Below, one piece after another: positions 36,106 through 47,092 of a DNA stretch of 64,000 bases (the first letter of the stretch is position 1; every line of letters begins with the position of its first letter). Below the pieces are notes generated by a model. The model did no database searches. It was not told where the DNA came from and was given only the letters and a program-made list of their open reading frames with translations. The stretch covers positions 1 through 64,000 of the forward strand of contig SKCR01001886.1 in assembly GCA_019454045.1 (NCBI GenBank), read 5' to 3'. A program made the translations under genes and the position numbers. The stretch is from Zanthoxylum bungeanum. Lineage: Eukaryota > Streptophyta > Magnoliopsida > Sapindales > Rutaceae.

Positions 36106-37984
36106 TGACCGGCGTAAACACACACGTATAACGCAAGCGTACGTATCGTTCAAGTAGTATAAAAAATATCGATCCCATGAGGACTTAATACCTAAGCTAT
36201 TAATTTTATGAGGTCAAATGATTACTAGTATCTAACAGGTTGTTTGATTGATTTGAAATGGCGACGATTCTAAATTTAAGGACAAGTAAATAAAATTGTT
36301 CAAAAGTAAATTTTAAGAAAATTCAAGATTAAAAACTATCTAGGGTTGTGAATTTTTTCAATATTATTTAAAGATGAAGTGGTTATCCTATAGTTGGGTA
36401 ATATATTGATTTATTAACCCAGAACACTAAATTATGTGAATGCCTCTGTCGATGGTCAAACACAAATACCCAGTTTAACCCAATTGAACCATATATTACC
36501 CAAACTATAATCTAACCCTTATAAACCAGTGATATTGAAATTCATCACAACCCTAGATAACTAACTTAGTAATGACACATGGCTAGGGCTAGTAAAAACT
36601 TAAAAGTAAAACCCATAAAGTAAAAATGCGAAATAGTAAATGCGGTAAAGTAAATACTGAAAAGTAAATAACAATAAAATAAAATGCTAAGGTAAAAGGA
36701 ATTACTTTTACTATTTACTATTTTAGATATCTCCCATAAAATAATATATAAACTTGTGATAATATTACCAACCAGCCATGTAGGCGGTAACCTGATTAAT
36801 TCAAATTAAGTCCGACCAGCCATAAAGGTGGTATGATTTGTCCATGAACCTGCCATATAGGCGGTAAGAAAATTTAATTATCAACCAGCCATATAAGCGG
36901 TATCCTGGATTAGTCAGGTTTAAACCGATTTAAATTTAATAGCCAACCGACCAATATGGCGGTATCCTTATTAAGTCAAATTTTAAATAGTAAATATATT
37001 ATATTTAAGGGAGATTAATCTAAATAGTAACAGTAAAAGAATTACCTTTCACCTTAGCAAGGAGAAGTTACCTCATCATGTTTGAATAGTAAAACTGAAA
37101 CAGTAAAAACAAGATAAATTACTATTACTATTACAGAAAGTAATTACTATTACAGAATGTAATTAAAAATTAATTACAAAACTTAAATTAAAAGAAATTA
37201 GAGAGAGAAACTCCCTATTTACATCAAAGAAATGAGAGAGAATGGTGCAACTAAAACTGAAATCTCGAGCTCAATTTATAGACAATTTTTGCGTCCAGCG
37301 TCGCGACGCCAAGGGCTTCAGCGTAGCGACGCTGGACCTGTTTACTTGGTCCACGCGGGTTGACCACGCGCATTGTCGGCATAATCTCGTGATGACACGT
37401 GTCACGTGGTAAAGGTGGTGCAATGGGAAGACGACACGCGGCAGACAGTGATTGGCTGAGCATTCGGTCTAATGAACATCTGACACGTGGCACGCGTTTA
37501 GGATTGGTCCAATGAGAGATTAACACGTGGCAGCATATGAGTCGCCAATGATTCGGTCCAATGAAAACTCGACACGTGTCACGCGTTTGCTTTGGTCCAA
37601 TGAGATTTCGACACGTGGTAGACGGCGCATTTTTAGCTGAGCTTCTGTGATGATGACACGTGACAAGGTGCACGTTAGCAAGGTCGGCGCATGTTAGCAA
37701 GTCCATTTTCTCAGATTCTGACACGTGTCCCTCGGCGCACGTTAGCATGTCCGGCGCACTTTAGGCGTCGTGACGCTATGAGTCTTGGCGTCGCGGACAA
37801 ATTACCAAAATGCCCATTTTTCCCAATTTTCACTGTTTTGCTCCAAATCACCTCCAGAATGTCCTGAAACTTTATTTATCTACAAAATAACACAAAACAC
37901 ATCAAAATATTCACAAAGCTCAAGAAACTATACAAAATATTAGGTTAAATGAGTGGGAAATAGTGATAGATTTACCACTCATCA
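36106..37984 (-). repeat. 3' LTR of element B (TGATGAGTGG family)
   Basis: Same family as A and C, 1,879 bp. In plus view it begins TGACCGGCGTAAACAC and ends CCACTCATCA. On the minus strand it is preceded by TAGGTTTGGGGTG, a polypurine tract, so it is a 3' LTR with its internal region at higher coordinates. It is inserted in the lower LTR of E after TTGTA; the matching right-hand flank is missing. Confidence 0.88.
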
Positions 37985-39322
37985 CACCCCAAACCTAACA
38001 TTTTGCTAGTCCTCGAGCAAAACACAAAATAAAATAACATAATAAAATTTAACTAAGCCACTTTCGTAGGGATCACGGTTGCATTTAGCGTATGCAACAA
38101 GCCTTTAAACCCCTAGGTGTCCCTAGTGGACGAGTTGTAGTCTCGTGATGGTTTACAGCAATGATACCCACAAACATTTTACAAAAGTAAGAATGTAGTA
38201 AAACTAATGCACACAAAAGCAAAAAGTCAAGCGAAAAGAGAATAAAGAAGTTAGTGACTAATCAGGTGAAATTCTACTCCAAGTTATTAGTTGTTTTGTT
38301 TCTTTCTAAATTATCGAATAGGTAAATTCTCCGATTATATTTACCATTCTCCATATACACAGGCAACAAAATATTAATCAACTCATTTTTGCCCACAACA
38401 GTCATAAGTGCAGTTGATAAGAGATTAATATTTTGTCCTAAAGTTCTATCAGATTTCACACCTTTTTGTAGCAATGGAATAATTTTTCTGATTTTTCTGA
38501 TTTTTTTTCTTTGATTTTTCACTATTTTTTATTTATATACAATACCTTCCATCTATGTAACGAGTGTTGGGTCGGTGGCTCCCAAACCAGTTGGCTTTAG
38601 GGCACCAGATGTTAAGACACCCCTACGGACTTAATTACTCAGACTTCAGATATATATATTTTTGCAGCATCTTCGATCCATGTAACGAGCTTTGGGCCAG
38701 TGACTCCCAAACCAGTTGGTTTTATGGCACTAGGTGTTAAAACACCCTTACAGACTTAATAACCCGGATCTTAGATGCTTTATTTTATACATCAGAATTT
38801 TTTTTTTTTACTCCATTAATTTTTGAGATGATTCCTCCAATTAAACTAGAGCACTGAATATTACAAACTTTTCAATTACAGCTCATGTCCGTATGTTACT
38901 ATGTATGCTGATAATATCTGTCAACTGAGCATATGAAGATCCATTTTAGTCAGTGTTAAGGAGAATTCACAAATTAAATAATTTAAAAGGAAATAAACAA
39001 AAATTAACTTATTTCGAAAATAGGCTTGAGATACGTCTCAGGAGTGAAAACTCCTTACTCGGCTATCTTTTACCAATTTCACATTTTTAGTCAAAACACA
39101 AAAACGCAAAATATTTTTGTAATTTTTGAAAATTTTTCAATTTTTTTTTGTATTTTTCGAACAATTTTGGACTAAAAATAAAAACAACACACAAACTAAA
39201 AACAAGGTACTGATCAACTAATTCCCTCCCCCAAACCTAAATGAGACATTGTCCCCAATGTCTTAAACAGTAAAAGGAGAGTTAAGAAGGCCGTACCTGG
39301 TTAGCTGAAATTCTACACGAAA
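37985..39322 (-). mobile_element. Element B internal 3' non-coding region
   Basis: The sequence upstream of B's 3' LTR in minus orientation. It contains two purine-rich tracts of the TTTGGGG kind (37985-37996 and about 39225-39236, the latter next to GACATTGGGGACAATGTC). It also holds a diverged internal duplication around ATGTAACGAG and CTCCCAAACCAGTTGG (38555 and 38674). This style is typical of the long 3' region of Tat-lineage gypsy elements. No gag or pol is present. A GTGAAATTCTACTC stretch near 38268 resembles the sequence just beyond the LOG stop (39307). Confidence 0.7.
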
Positions 39323-39975
39323 TTAAAGGTTAAGATCCAGATTAATCCTACGCCTCTTACCACGATCATCCTCGGACCAATTTATCTTTGAAAGGATAGG
39401 GTCAACTCGTGGTTCATAGGCTATGAGTTGGTCTATTAGATCTGGAGCAGTTCTGGTAGTAAAGAGGAGTTCTTTTAAAGGTTTCGACACGAACCCATTT
39501 CTCCGAGCATCATCAAGAAACACACAAAGAAAATCATAAAATCCATCAACATTGAGCAGTCCAATTGGTTCTGGTGTATGTTCAGGTTCGCCCAAGATAA
39601 CACAATAAAAATTTCCTCCAATGTACCCAAGCCACCTGGCAAAGCAATAAAAGCATCAGCACGGTTAATCATTTCCACTAGTCGTTCAGACATTCCTGGC
39701 ATAATCAGTTATTCTCCGTTTGATGGTTCAATAAGATTTGCCTCTGCCAAGGGTTTTGGGATGATTCCCAAAACGTGACTGCCTCATTCCTGTGCAGCCT
39801 TTGAAACGATCCCCATAAGTCCAAGATTTCCTCCGCCATATATTAAGTGCATATTCCTTGCAGCTAAGACTCGACCCAATTCATGTGCTGCTTCTATGTA
39901 TTGTGGCTTAGTACCAGCACTACTACCACAGAACACACAGATGTTTTCAACTCTTCTTCTTGAAGTGGCTTCCAT
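39323..39975 (-). pseudogene. LOG-like: Processed copy of a LOG-type cytokinin-activating gene
   Basis: LOG enzymes release active cytokinin bases from their riboside 5'-monophosphates. Minus-strand translation from ATG 39975 gives the family hallmarks: [15 protein letters not shown] near the start, [10 protein letters not shown] (about 39830), LGIIPKPLAE (about 39760), the PGGLGTLEE active-site motif (about 39625), and LLNVDGFYD (about 39540). It ends at 39323 after about 217 codons, the usual length. LOG genes normally contain several introns and this copy has none, which indicates reverse transcription of an mRNA. It is disabled by a TGA at 39784-39786 (likely from GGA), a TAA at 39709-39711 (likely from GAA) and a frameshift near 39560. 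A likely 5' UTR precedes the ATG. It lies between element B and the minisatellites of E, in the same orientation as both. Confidence 0.88.
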
Positions 39976-40209
39976 TTTTTTTTATGTATTTCTTTCTCAA
40001 CTCTGGATGCCTTCAAAAGTACAATGACGAGCTGAATTTATAGTACCTGAAAAGGGTGAGTAAAAATAGCACAAGTATATTCCAGAGGACGATTAGTAGC
40101 GAAATAATATCGTGATTAGTCAAAAAGGGCTGGATCATGTCGGAGAAAATAAAAGAAAACAACAAAACAAATTACAATTATTAAGAAAAGACAAAGAGAT
40201 ATAATATTG
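39976..40209 (-). other. LOG 5' leader-like sequence and retroelement junction
   Basis: Just upstream of the LOG ATG is an A-rich leader (about 39976-40050, preceded by TTTTCAGGTAC in minus view) that looks like 5' UTR. Beyond it, 40060-40209 is AT-rich with no match to the E LTR segment that should lie here. The joint between B-derived, LOG-derived and E-derived DNA must fall in this stretch but cannot be fixed by eye. Confidence 0.4.
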
Positions 40210-40410
40210 TAAAGTGGTCCATTCCCGAACCGTTACTATGATATGATCCATTCCAGAACCGTTACTGTAAAGTGGTCCATTCCCGAACCGTTACTGTGAG
40301 GTGGTCCATTCCCGAACCGTTACTGTGAGGTGTCCATTCTCGAACCGTTACTGTGAGGTGGTCCATTCCCAAACCGTTACTGTGAGGTTGTGCATTCCCG
40401 AACCGTGCTG
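40210..40410. repeat. Minisatellite 1 of E, 29-bp unit
   Basis: About seven tandem units built on GGTCCATTCCCGAACCGTTA plus CTGTGAG, with small variants. Part of the 3' internal region of E. Confidence 0.88.
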
Positions 40411-40745
40411 TATTCTCGGAGTGCCATTCCCGGCTTGTTCATTCCCGAACTGTGTTTCCATTCCTGGAGTGCCATTCCCGGCTTGTTCGTTCCTGAATTG
40501 TGCTCTATTCTCGGATTGCCATTCTCGGCTTGTTCATTATCGAACTCTGCTCCATTCTCGGATTGCCATTTCTCGGCTTGTTCATTCTCGAACCTTGCTC
40601 CATTCTGGGATTGCCATTCTCGGCTTGTTCATTCTCAAACCTTGTTCCATTCTCGGATTACCATTCTCGGCTTGTTCATTCTCGAACTCTGTTCCATTCT
40701 TGGATTGCCATTCTCGGCTTGTTCATTCTCGAACCTTGCTCCCAG
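40411..40745. repeat. Minisatellite 2 of E, 48-bp unit
   Basis: About seven tandem units with GGATTGCCATTCTCGGCTTG, a TTCATTCTCGAAC block and TTGCTCCATTCTC. It abuts minisatellite 1, with which it shares the CATTC.CGAAC motif, so one may derive from the other. Three overlapping open frames (40301-40832) are repeat translations. Confidence 0.88.
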
Positions 40746-40779
40746 TGTGCCATACCCGGCAAGATTGATACTGATGCTA

Positions 40780-41165
40780 ATATGGGCCTCGCCCCCAGAC
40801 TGATGCTGATGTGGGCCTCGCCCCCAGACTGATTCTGATGTGGACCTCGCCCCCAGAATGATGTGGGCCTCGCCCCAAACTGATACTGATATGGGCCTCG
40901 CCCCCAACTGATACTGATATGGGCCTCGCCCCCAGAATGATGTGGGTCTCGCCCCAAATTGATACTGATGTGGGCCTCGCTCCCAACTGATACCGATATA
41001 GGCCTCGCCCCAAACTGTTACTGATGTGGTCCTCGCCCCCAGCTGATACTGCTGATATGGGCCTCGCCCCCAGACTGATGCTGATGTGGGCCTCGCCCCA
41101 AACTGATACTGCTGATATGGGCATCGCCCCCAGACTGATACTGATACGGGCCTCGCCCCTATGAT
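40780..41165. repeat. Minisatellite 3 of E, 28-29-bp unit
   Basis: About thirteen tandem units of the form GATATGGGCCTCGCCCCCAG plus ACTGATACT. Open frames on the minus strand (40635-41169) are translations of the repeat, not genes. Confidence 0.9.
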
Positions 41166-41389
41166 TCATTCCTGAAAATTACTGACGTTGTACTGTTGCT
41201 GCTGCTTCTAGTTGGCTTGCATTTGACGCTTTCTCTTTTTCTCCTTTGAAACCTGTTATTACAAAACAGAACAAACACGAAAAGGATGCAAATATGTTAC
41301 GTGTATGCATGCATGCATGGATGAATTTTCTATTCCGTTGGGTTAGGTCTTCTGCCAGTCCTCCTGGTGATCGCTCGGTATTTTCTTCC
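41166..41389. other. E internal spacer, no gene
   Basis: Short stretch between minisatellite 3 and the integrase residue. It contains a (GCAT)n-like tract near 41306-41319. Nothing else is recognised. Confidence 0.4.
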
Positions 41390-41480
41390 TTAGGCGAAAT
41401 ACGGCTTCAATCTATCCATATTGATCGGCTTGGTGAACTCATTCCCTTCCAAATTTGACAGTCTCACTGCCCATATTTCC
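41390..41480 (-). pseudogene. Residual C-terminus of E integrase/pol
   Basis: The minus-strand translation ends in AVRLSNLEGNEF and KPINMDRLKPYFA followed by TAA (41390-41392). This matches the usual last residues of Tat-lineage gypsy polyproteins, as I know them. Only about 30 codons remain; protease, RT, RNase H and the integrase core are absent between here and gag (41847). A large internal deletion is the simplest reading. Confidence 0.7.
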
Positions 41481-41846
41481 CACTTTCTGAATGGCTATCT
41501 TATCTTTTTTGTTTGCTTCTTTCGAGGATTCCCCTTGTTCTAGATATCACTGAGTATCACAGTAACAAGGTTTAATGTCTTTGTCAAATGTACTCATGTT
41601 GCAGGAAGAGGCTTAGGCAAGTAAACGAAATGAACGTCTTTATTATCGTTGAGAAAAAGAGTTCGAACAAGTAAACAAAATCAATGTCTTTATTTAAAAA
41701 TGCTGGATCAAATAGACTAGGAGGAACAGCTCCATCATCCGCAGCACTGCCTTCTTCCTCGGCCTATGGTTCTTCACTGTCATCCATGTAAGAAGCTTGG
41801 TGGTTGAGGGTTTGGAGGACAAAAGTTTCGGGCAATCCAGAGTTGA

Positions 41847-43247
41847 TCATGTAGGTGGGTGGTGGAACGGAGTGGTAGTTTGGTAGAGGGTTGGTGTGTG
41901 TGCTAGGCTGTTCTTTTCCTGGGTTGGGTATTTATGGGAATCTATGAGATCTTGAATTTCATGCCTGAGACGGGTGCAGTTGTCGGTGTCATGGCCATGT
42001 AGCTGATGGAAGTGAAAATAAAGGTTCACATTTATGTGTGGCGGTGGGGGGTGTGGAAGTGGTTTGCCTTTTAAGGGTTTCAAGCGTCCTTGTCCTTGTA
42101 ACTTTTCAAATACCTTCGACAAAGGTCTACCAAGGTTGGAGAATTGCCGATTCCTAATGGCAGCAACCTCGGCAGCAGCGGGCTTAGTCTCAGAATGCCC
42201 CCCAAAAGTCCTTCTATTCTGGCCATATAACTTTCTATTGTCAGCCTCTTCTTCCTCTATATCCATGACAGTTTCCCTCAACTGTCGAAAATCTGCAATC
42301 ATGGAGGTCATTCTCCTCAACTTGCCATAAATGGAGGGCTTGGTGCCCTTGATGATCATTTTAATCTGGTCATTCTCAGAGGGCTGAGTCTGCATTTTCA
42401 GAAGCTGGCTTCTCCAGCGGTCTACATACTCCTTGAAGCTTTCTTCCGGCTTCTGCTTAGTGTTCTCCAAATCACGGAGTGACAAATCAATCTCTAAGTC
42501 TGTAACATACTGTTTCAGAAATACATCTACCAATTCCCTCCAATCTTCTTTAACCTTTTTCTCAAGGTTGTGATACCATACTACGGGTGCCCCATCGAGT
42601 GACATCCCAAACATCTTTTGGACTTGGCACTGTGACAGGCCCACTGAACTCATCACCGAGACATATTACCGCAGATGGACCCTCGGGTCCCCATTCCCAT
42701 TGAACTTGGCCATATCAGGCATTTTGAACTGAGCTGGCAACTGTTCTTCGAAGGTCAATGCCTCATAATCTAACAACTCTTCATGTTTACCTCTCATTTT
42801 TCGGGTAACTATTTCAACCTGATCCCGAAGCTTCTGAAATTCTGCCTGAGACCCAATCACTCTGCCTGTTGCATACTCTGCCATGTCATCATCAAAAGTG
42901 GGGATATCATCCCCCAACCCATTCAGAGGCTCCTCACGCCTCACATTCTCATAATTTCCCCCAGCATGGGGCACAGCCATATTTGCCATGGCAGTAGTCA
43001 AGGCTTGCAACTGTTCAGTAATTTTGGCGAAACCATTCTCCAGGTGGTCCATGCGAGATATCTCGTTATCGGGTGTACTCATATCTATTACCGGTCTTTT
43101 AGTGAGTCTTCCCTCTTTCCTAACCCAATATGAATCTATGATGTCTTTTATGGACATAGAGGGTGTTAACAGGATATATGTATGCATGAGATGAATGAGA
43201 TGCATGCGATACAAGGAATATATCAACTCATTAAAATTTTCACACAA
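41847..43247 (-). pseudogene. Ty3/gypsy gag of E, interrupted
   Basis: Two minus-strand frames (43247-42666 and 42656-41847) are the same frame split by one TAA at about 42659. The first carries a coiled-coil-like segment (MDHLENGFAKITEQLQALTT) and the PDMAKFNGNGDP entry to the gag domain. The second has the retrotransposon gag core (DGAPVVWYHNLEKK, FKEYVDRWRSQLLKMQ) and an HGHDTDNC zinc-knuckle remnant, where the first Cys expected in FCxxH-type knuckles reads Phe. The length of about 465 codons is close to normal for Tat gag. It lies just after the primer site, so E keeps a nearly complete gag but no pol. Confidence 0.85.
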
Positions 43248-44055
43248 ATTGGCTCATCATTATTTTAGAAGCTTTTGGGCTAACTATCATAGGAGTGAAC
43301 TCGTCCCAGTTTAAATGGCCCAACAAGTTCACATCTCATGGCAAGAAGTCCAACCGTATCCAAATGATAATGTTCCTAAACACAAACATATAATGGCCCA
43401 TTGGCGTTTTAGAAGCTTTTGGCCCAATCATCATAAGATACATTCTTGTCCCAGTTTAAATGGCCCAACAAGCCCATAACTCATGACAAAAGGTCCGAAG
43501 GGATCCAAACGACCATGTTCCCAAACACAAGCACAAGTAAATAATTCTTATTAGTTCTACCACTAAGGTTCACATGCGGGTTTATGGGGGTATGGAAAAA
43601 GGCTCTCGCTGACGAATGATTACTCACAACTAGGTCTCCCCACTCAAGGGTTCGAGCGACCAAGTGAGCGCACCTTTTTTATACGCTAAGGTACGTGCCA
43701 ACAAGCTATGGTGTGTGACTGACTATCAAATAGATTTCCCGTTGTAGATTCCCCAGAGGGAGGGTGGTGCGAGGCTCTCTTAAGTAGCCAAGCCTCTTAG
43801 GCTGTTATCGCTTGGTGTCAGGAATAAACAACGAGTCCTCCAAATTAGTCCATCACAGTAGGCTACAAGTAGATGATTATCTAGGTGCCTTCACAGCTTT
43901 TCCTCCTAGAAAGGTAGTGAGTGAAGGAAGACACCAAACCATTACCTAGCCTTAAAAGTTCCTTTGATTAAACCCCTTTCAGCCCACAGTAGACACGGTC
44001 AACTAAAGCACAAATCCAAACATTACAAGGTATTATTTCGGGGTCGATTCTCTAT
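43248..44055 (-). other. E 5' untranslated region between primer site and gag
   Basis: Non-coding leader of E. It contains a diverged direct repeat around TTTTAGAAGCTTTTGG and TGTCCCAGTTTAAATGGCCC (43262-43330 and 43407-43475). Confidence 0.6.
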
Positions 44056-44075
44056 CCCCAGTGGAGTCGTCAGAA
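44056..44075 (-). other. Primer-binding site of E
   Basis: Directly after the LTR end (minus strand ..TTCCCACA) comes TTCTGACGACTCCACTGGGG. This resembles the TGGCGACTCCACTGGGG primer sites of Tat/Ogre elements (thought to pair with an arginine tRNA), with one change, GGC to GAC. Confidence 0.65.
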
Positions 44076-47000
44076 TGTGGGAACATAGATGTTGGACGAC
44101 GCTGTTCCGGGCTCGCGGCCCGGTTGGGAGTACGGAATATCCCGCAGGGGAACTAAATCGGAGAAATAACATGGAATCGCCACCCGGTGTGAACCAGGAC
44201 AAAGATTTAAGGCCGTACTCACCCCTCGCAAGGGAAGACCTCAAACCGTTGGGTTCAGAATGGTCCCTTACTTATGCCACTTGTAATGAAATGATTTGTG
44301 CAATAATTTAACCAAGCCTAAGCAACATTTATTTCCAAGGATAATTTACTCCTAAGTTCGCATGCATAAGTACAAGGCGCATATCTAAGTTTGCATATAA
44401 CCTATGTCTGAATTTGCATACAACCTATTTGCATATAATCTATGTCCAAATTTACATACATAATGATAAATACAGCTAGCATACAATGTCATAAACACAT
44501 TACATTCGATCATAGGCATGCTAGTAGATAATAATTGTACAATCACGCATGAAAGCAAATTGGAATAACGGCGAACATGCAATAGCACACGACAATCTCA
44601 TGAACATACTCCGATCATATAACGCGGAAAACAAAGAACAACCTAAACATAATGTAAATTCCAAACGCAAAATAAATGACTAATCATGCTTGAAAATGAA
44701 CAACTAAATAGGCTAAATCATGCTTAAGAACCAAGTAACATACTAACGGCCTAATCATGCTTGAATACCATCTCATGAACACATCAAATAGACAAATACA
44801 GGGATACAAATGGTATGATTGATTACATGATACAAGAGAAATCACCTAAGAAACAATTATGAATGACATGTGATGAAAATGATTCAGTTCAGTGTATGCG
44901 CATTCGTGTAGCGTTTGAAAATGCGTTCGAACGGTAAACAGAAGGTTCGCGTTCGTATAGCGTTTGAGAACGCTTTCGAACGGGACATGACCTGATGAAA
45001 CAAAATGCATTCGCGTTTGAGTAGCGTTCGTAAACGTGTTCGAACGGTAAACAGAAGGTTCGCGTTCGTATAGCGTTTGAGAACGCGTTCGAACGGGACC
45101 AGACCTGATGCATGATAAAACAAAGGAAATACGTGCACGTTCGAGTAGCGTTAGTAAACGCGTTAGAATGGTAAACAGAAGGTTGGCGTTCATATAGCGT
45201 TCGTAAACGCGTTCGAACGAGCTGGGATAGAAAATATGCGTTCATGCGGCATTCTGAAACGCGTTCGAACGGGGTTACAACATTGACCTCAAAAAAAGGT
45301 AGTAAACAACATGACACATACGTGAACGGATGAATTGATGACACCTAATAAATAATAACGAGCTACAAGGCGCGGCAAAGCATCGTGGTAAAAGATTTTA
45401 ACCTCTCGAAATGGAGGACCTTTAATCCGACTTACTAAGCCCATGCGCTAATAACATAATGCATATAAAAATAAAGACAACGATATCATACTTTGTATAC
45501 CCGATTGAACACATCTTACATTCAACCGAATATACGTCATCCGGCGTGGCGAAGCATCGTGGTAAAGGATTTTAACCCCTCGAAACGGAGGACCTTTAAT
45601 CCAACTTACTAAGCCTATGCGCTAATAACATAATGCATATAAAAATAAAGACAACGATATCAGACTTTGTACACCCGATTGAACATATCTTATATTCAAC
45701 CGAATATACGTCATCCGGTGCGGCGAAGCATCGTGGTAAAGGATTTTAACCCCTCGAAACAGAGGACCTTTAATCCAACTTACTAAGCCCATGCGCTAAT
45801 AACATAATGCATATAAAAATAAAGACGACGACATCGGACTTTGTATACCCGATTGAACACATCTTACATTCAACCGAATATACGTCATCCGGCGCGGTGA
45901 AGCATCGTAGTAAAGGATTTTAACCCCTCGAAATGGAGGACCTTTAATCCAACTTACGAAGCCCATGCGCTTTATCTCATCATTACAATTAAAAGACAGA
46001 TAAAAATAACTAGAAAGTGCCCTTAGGTCTAACCTTTTTAAAATCGTCTCTCGGAATTACGGTACACGGTCGTCGGAAGGGTTGATGTTCCGCAACTCCC
46101 CCGGTTCACTGGTTCAATGTTTTCGTTTGTTGTCTCACTGTTTTGAGTCGTCATTCTCCTTGTTTTGCTGCTGTTTTTACTTTATTTCACTGCTCTTTCG
46201 GTGACGTTTTCTGGTAACTGTTTCAGGTATTTTAGGCTACTGTTTTGGATGTTTTTGAAGGTTTAAAGTGCAGTTTTTTAGTTACTATTTTAGGTGATTT
46301 AGGGGCTGTTGTATAAGGGTTATTTTCGGTGGTGTGTGGGCTATTTCAGGGGCTGTATTTGCGTGTTCAAGGGCTGTTGTATGGGGGTGCAGTGGGCTTG
46401 AGTGGATGGTGTTTATGTGGATTTCTTGTGTGAATGAGCTAGGGTGTCAATGCTTTGCAGAATTTTTGTGGTTTGTATAAATGTGCTTGGAGGGGGAAAT
46501 GTTGGAATTGGGTTTCTTTTATAGGAAAAAGTGTAGGGTTTCCATGTGCTTGAATATGAAGGAGACCAATTAGTGCCTTACAAGGAAAGCAAAAGATTGA
46601 TTGGATACAAGATTTGGTTTAATTAGGAAGTTAATATATTTAATTTGTTTGGTTTAGGCATGATATTTGTTTTATTAGGAAGGGATATATTTGATTGATT
46701 TTAATTAGGCATGATTTTATTTGATATTTATTTTAAATTGGTATATGATTTTTAGATTTTATTTAATTTTGTCATGTGTTAAATATGTGTTTTATGGGCT
46801 TTGGTGGGCTAATTGGGCTTGGATGAGAGGCTAGCAGCAAAACCAGAAATACCGACACCGTTCGAACGCCGATTCAAACGCTACACGAACGCCCGCAATC
46901 TGCTTGACGTTCGAACGTGGTCACGAACGCAGCACGAACGAAAACAATGAACTTGTGAAATGAATCTGATGACATACTTATTCTGAATTTCCCCTTCCGA

Positions 47001-47092
47001 CGTCTGTTTCCCACGACTTCCGTGACATAAAAGGTAGTGCCTCTAAATGAGACTCAGCATAGGGACTTATATGCAAAAATGCAGTGCCTACA
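44076..47092 (-). repeat. Upper (5') LTR of E, complete
   Basis: A 3,017-bp LTR, TGTGGGAACA at the low end and GCCTACA at the high end (plus view). It contains the CGTTCGAACG array (44890-45280) and the 174-bp repeat (45367-45975). It reads uninterrupted through TTGTATGGGGGTGC (46380-46393), the point where B entered the lower LTR. Confidence 0.9.

Larger units (their letters stand above)
33561..47092 (-). mobile_element. Ty3/gypsy Tat/Ogre-like element E, pol-deleted
   Basis: This 13.5-kb element sits in the upper copia LTR; the uninterrupted target is visible in the middle LTR (TTCTTACAAGGATTTGAAC, 27554-27572). Flanks are ACAAG on the left and ACAAA on the right, a 5-bp duplication with one mismatch. 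LTRs read TGTGGGAACA at the low end and end GCCTACA at the high end. In minus orientation: 5' LTR 47092-44076, primer site 44075-44056, gag 43247-41847, a residue of the integrase C-terminus (41390-41480), three minisatellites (40210-41165), then the lower LTR (36105-33561). Nearly all of pol is deleted. The lower LTR is cut by element B, and its first part (about 700 bp of U3) and the polypurine tract are missing. Confidence 0.88.

Noticed and set aside
39323..39975. LOG as a working intronless gene
   Set aside because: Two in-frame stops and a frameshift split the coding sequence before and after the active-site motif.
40301..41169. Several overlapping open frames on both strands
   Set aside because: They fall exactly on the three E minisatellites; repeat lengths that lack stops keep many frames open.
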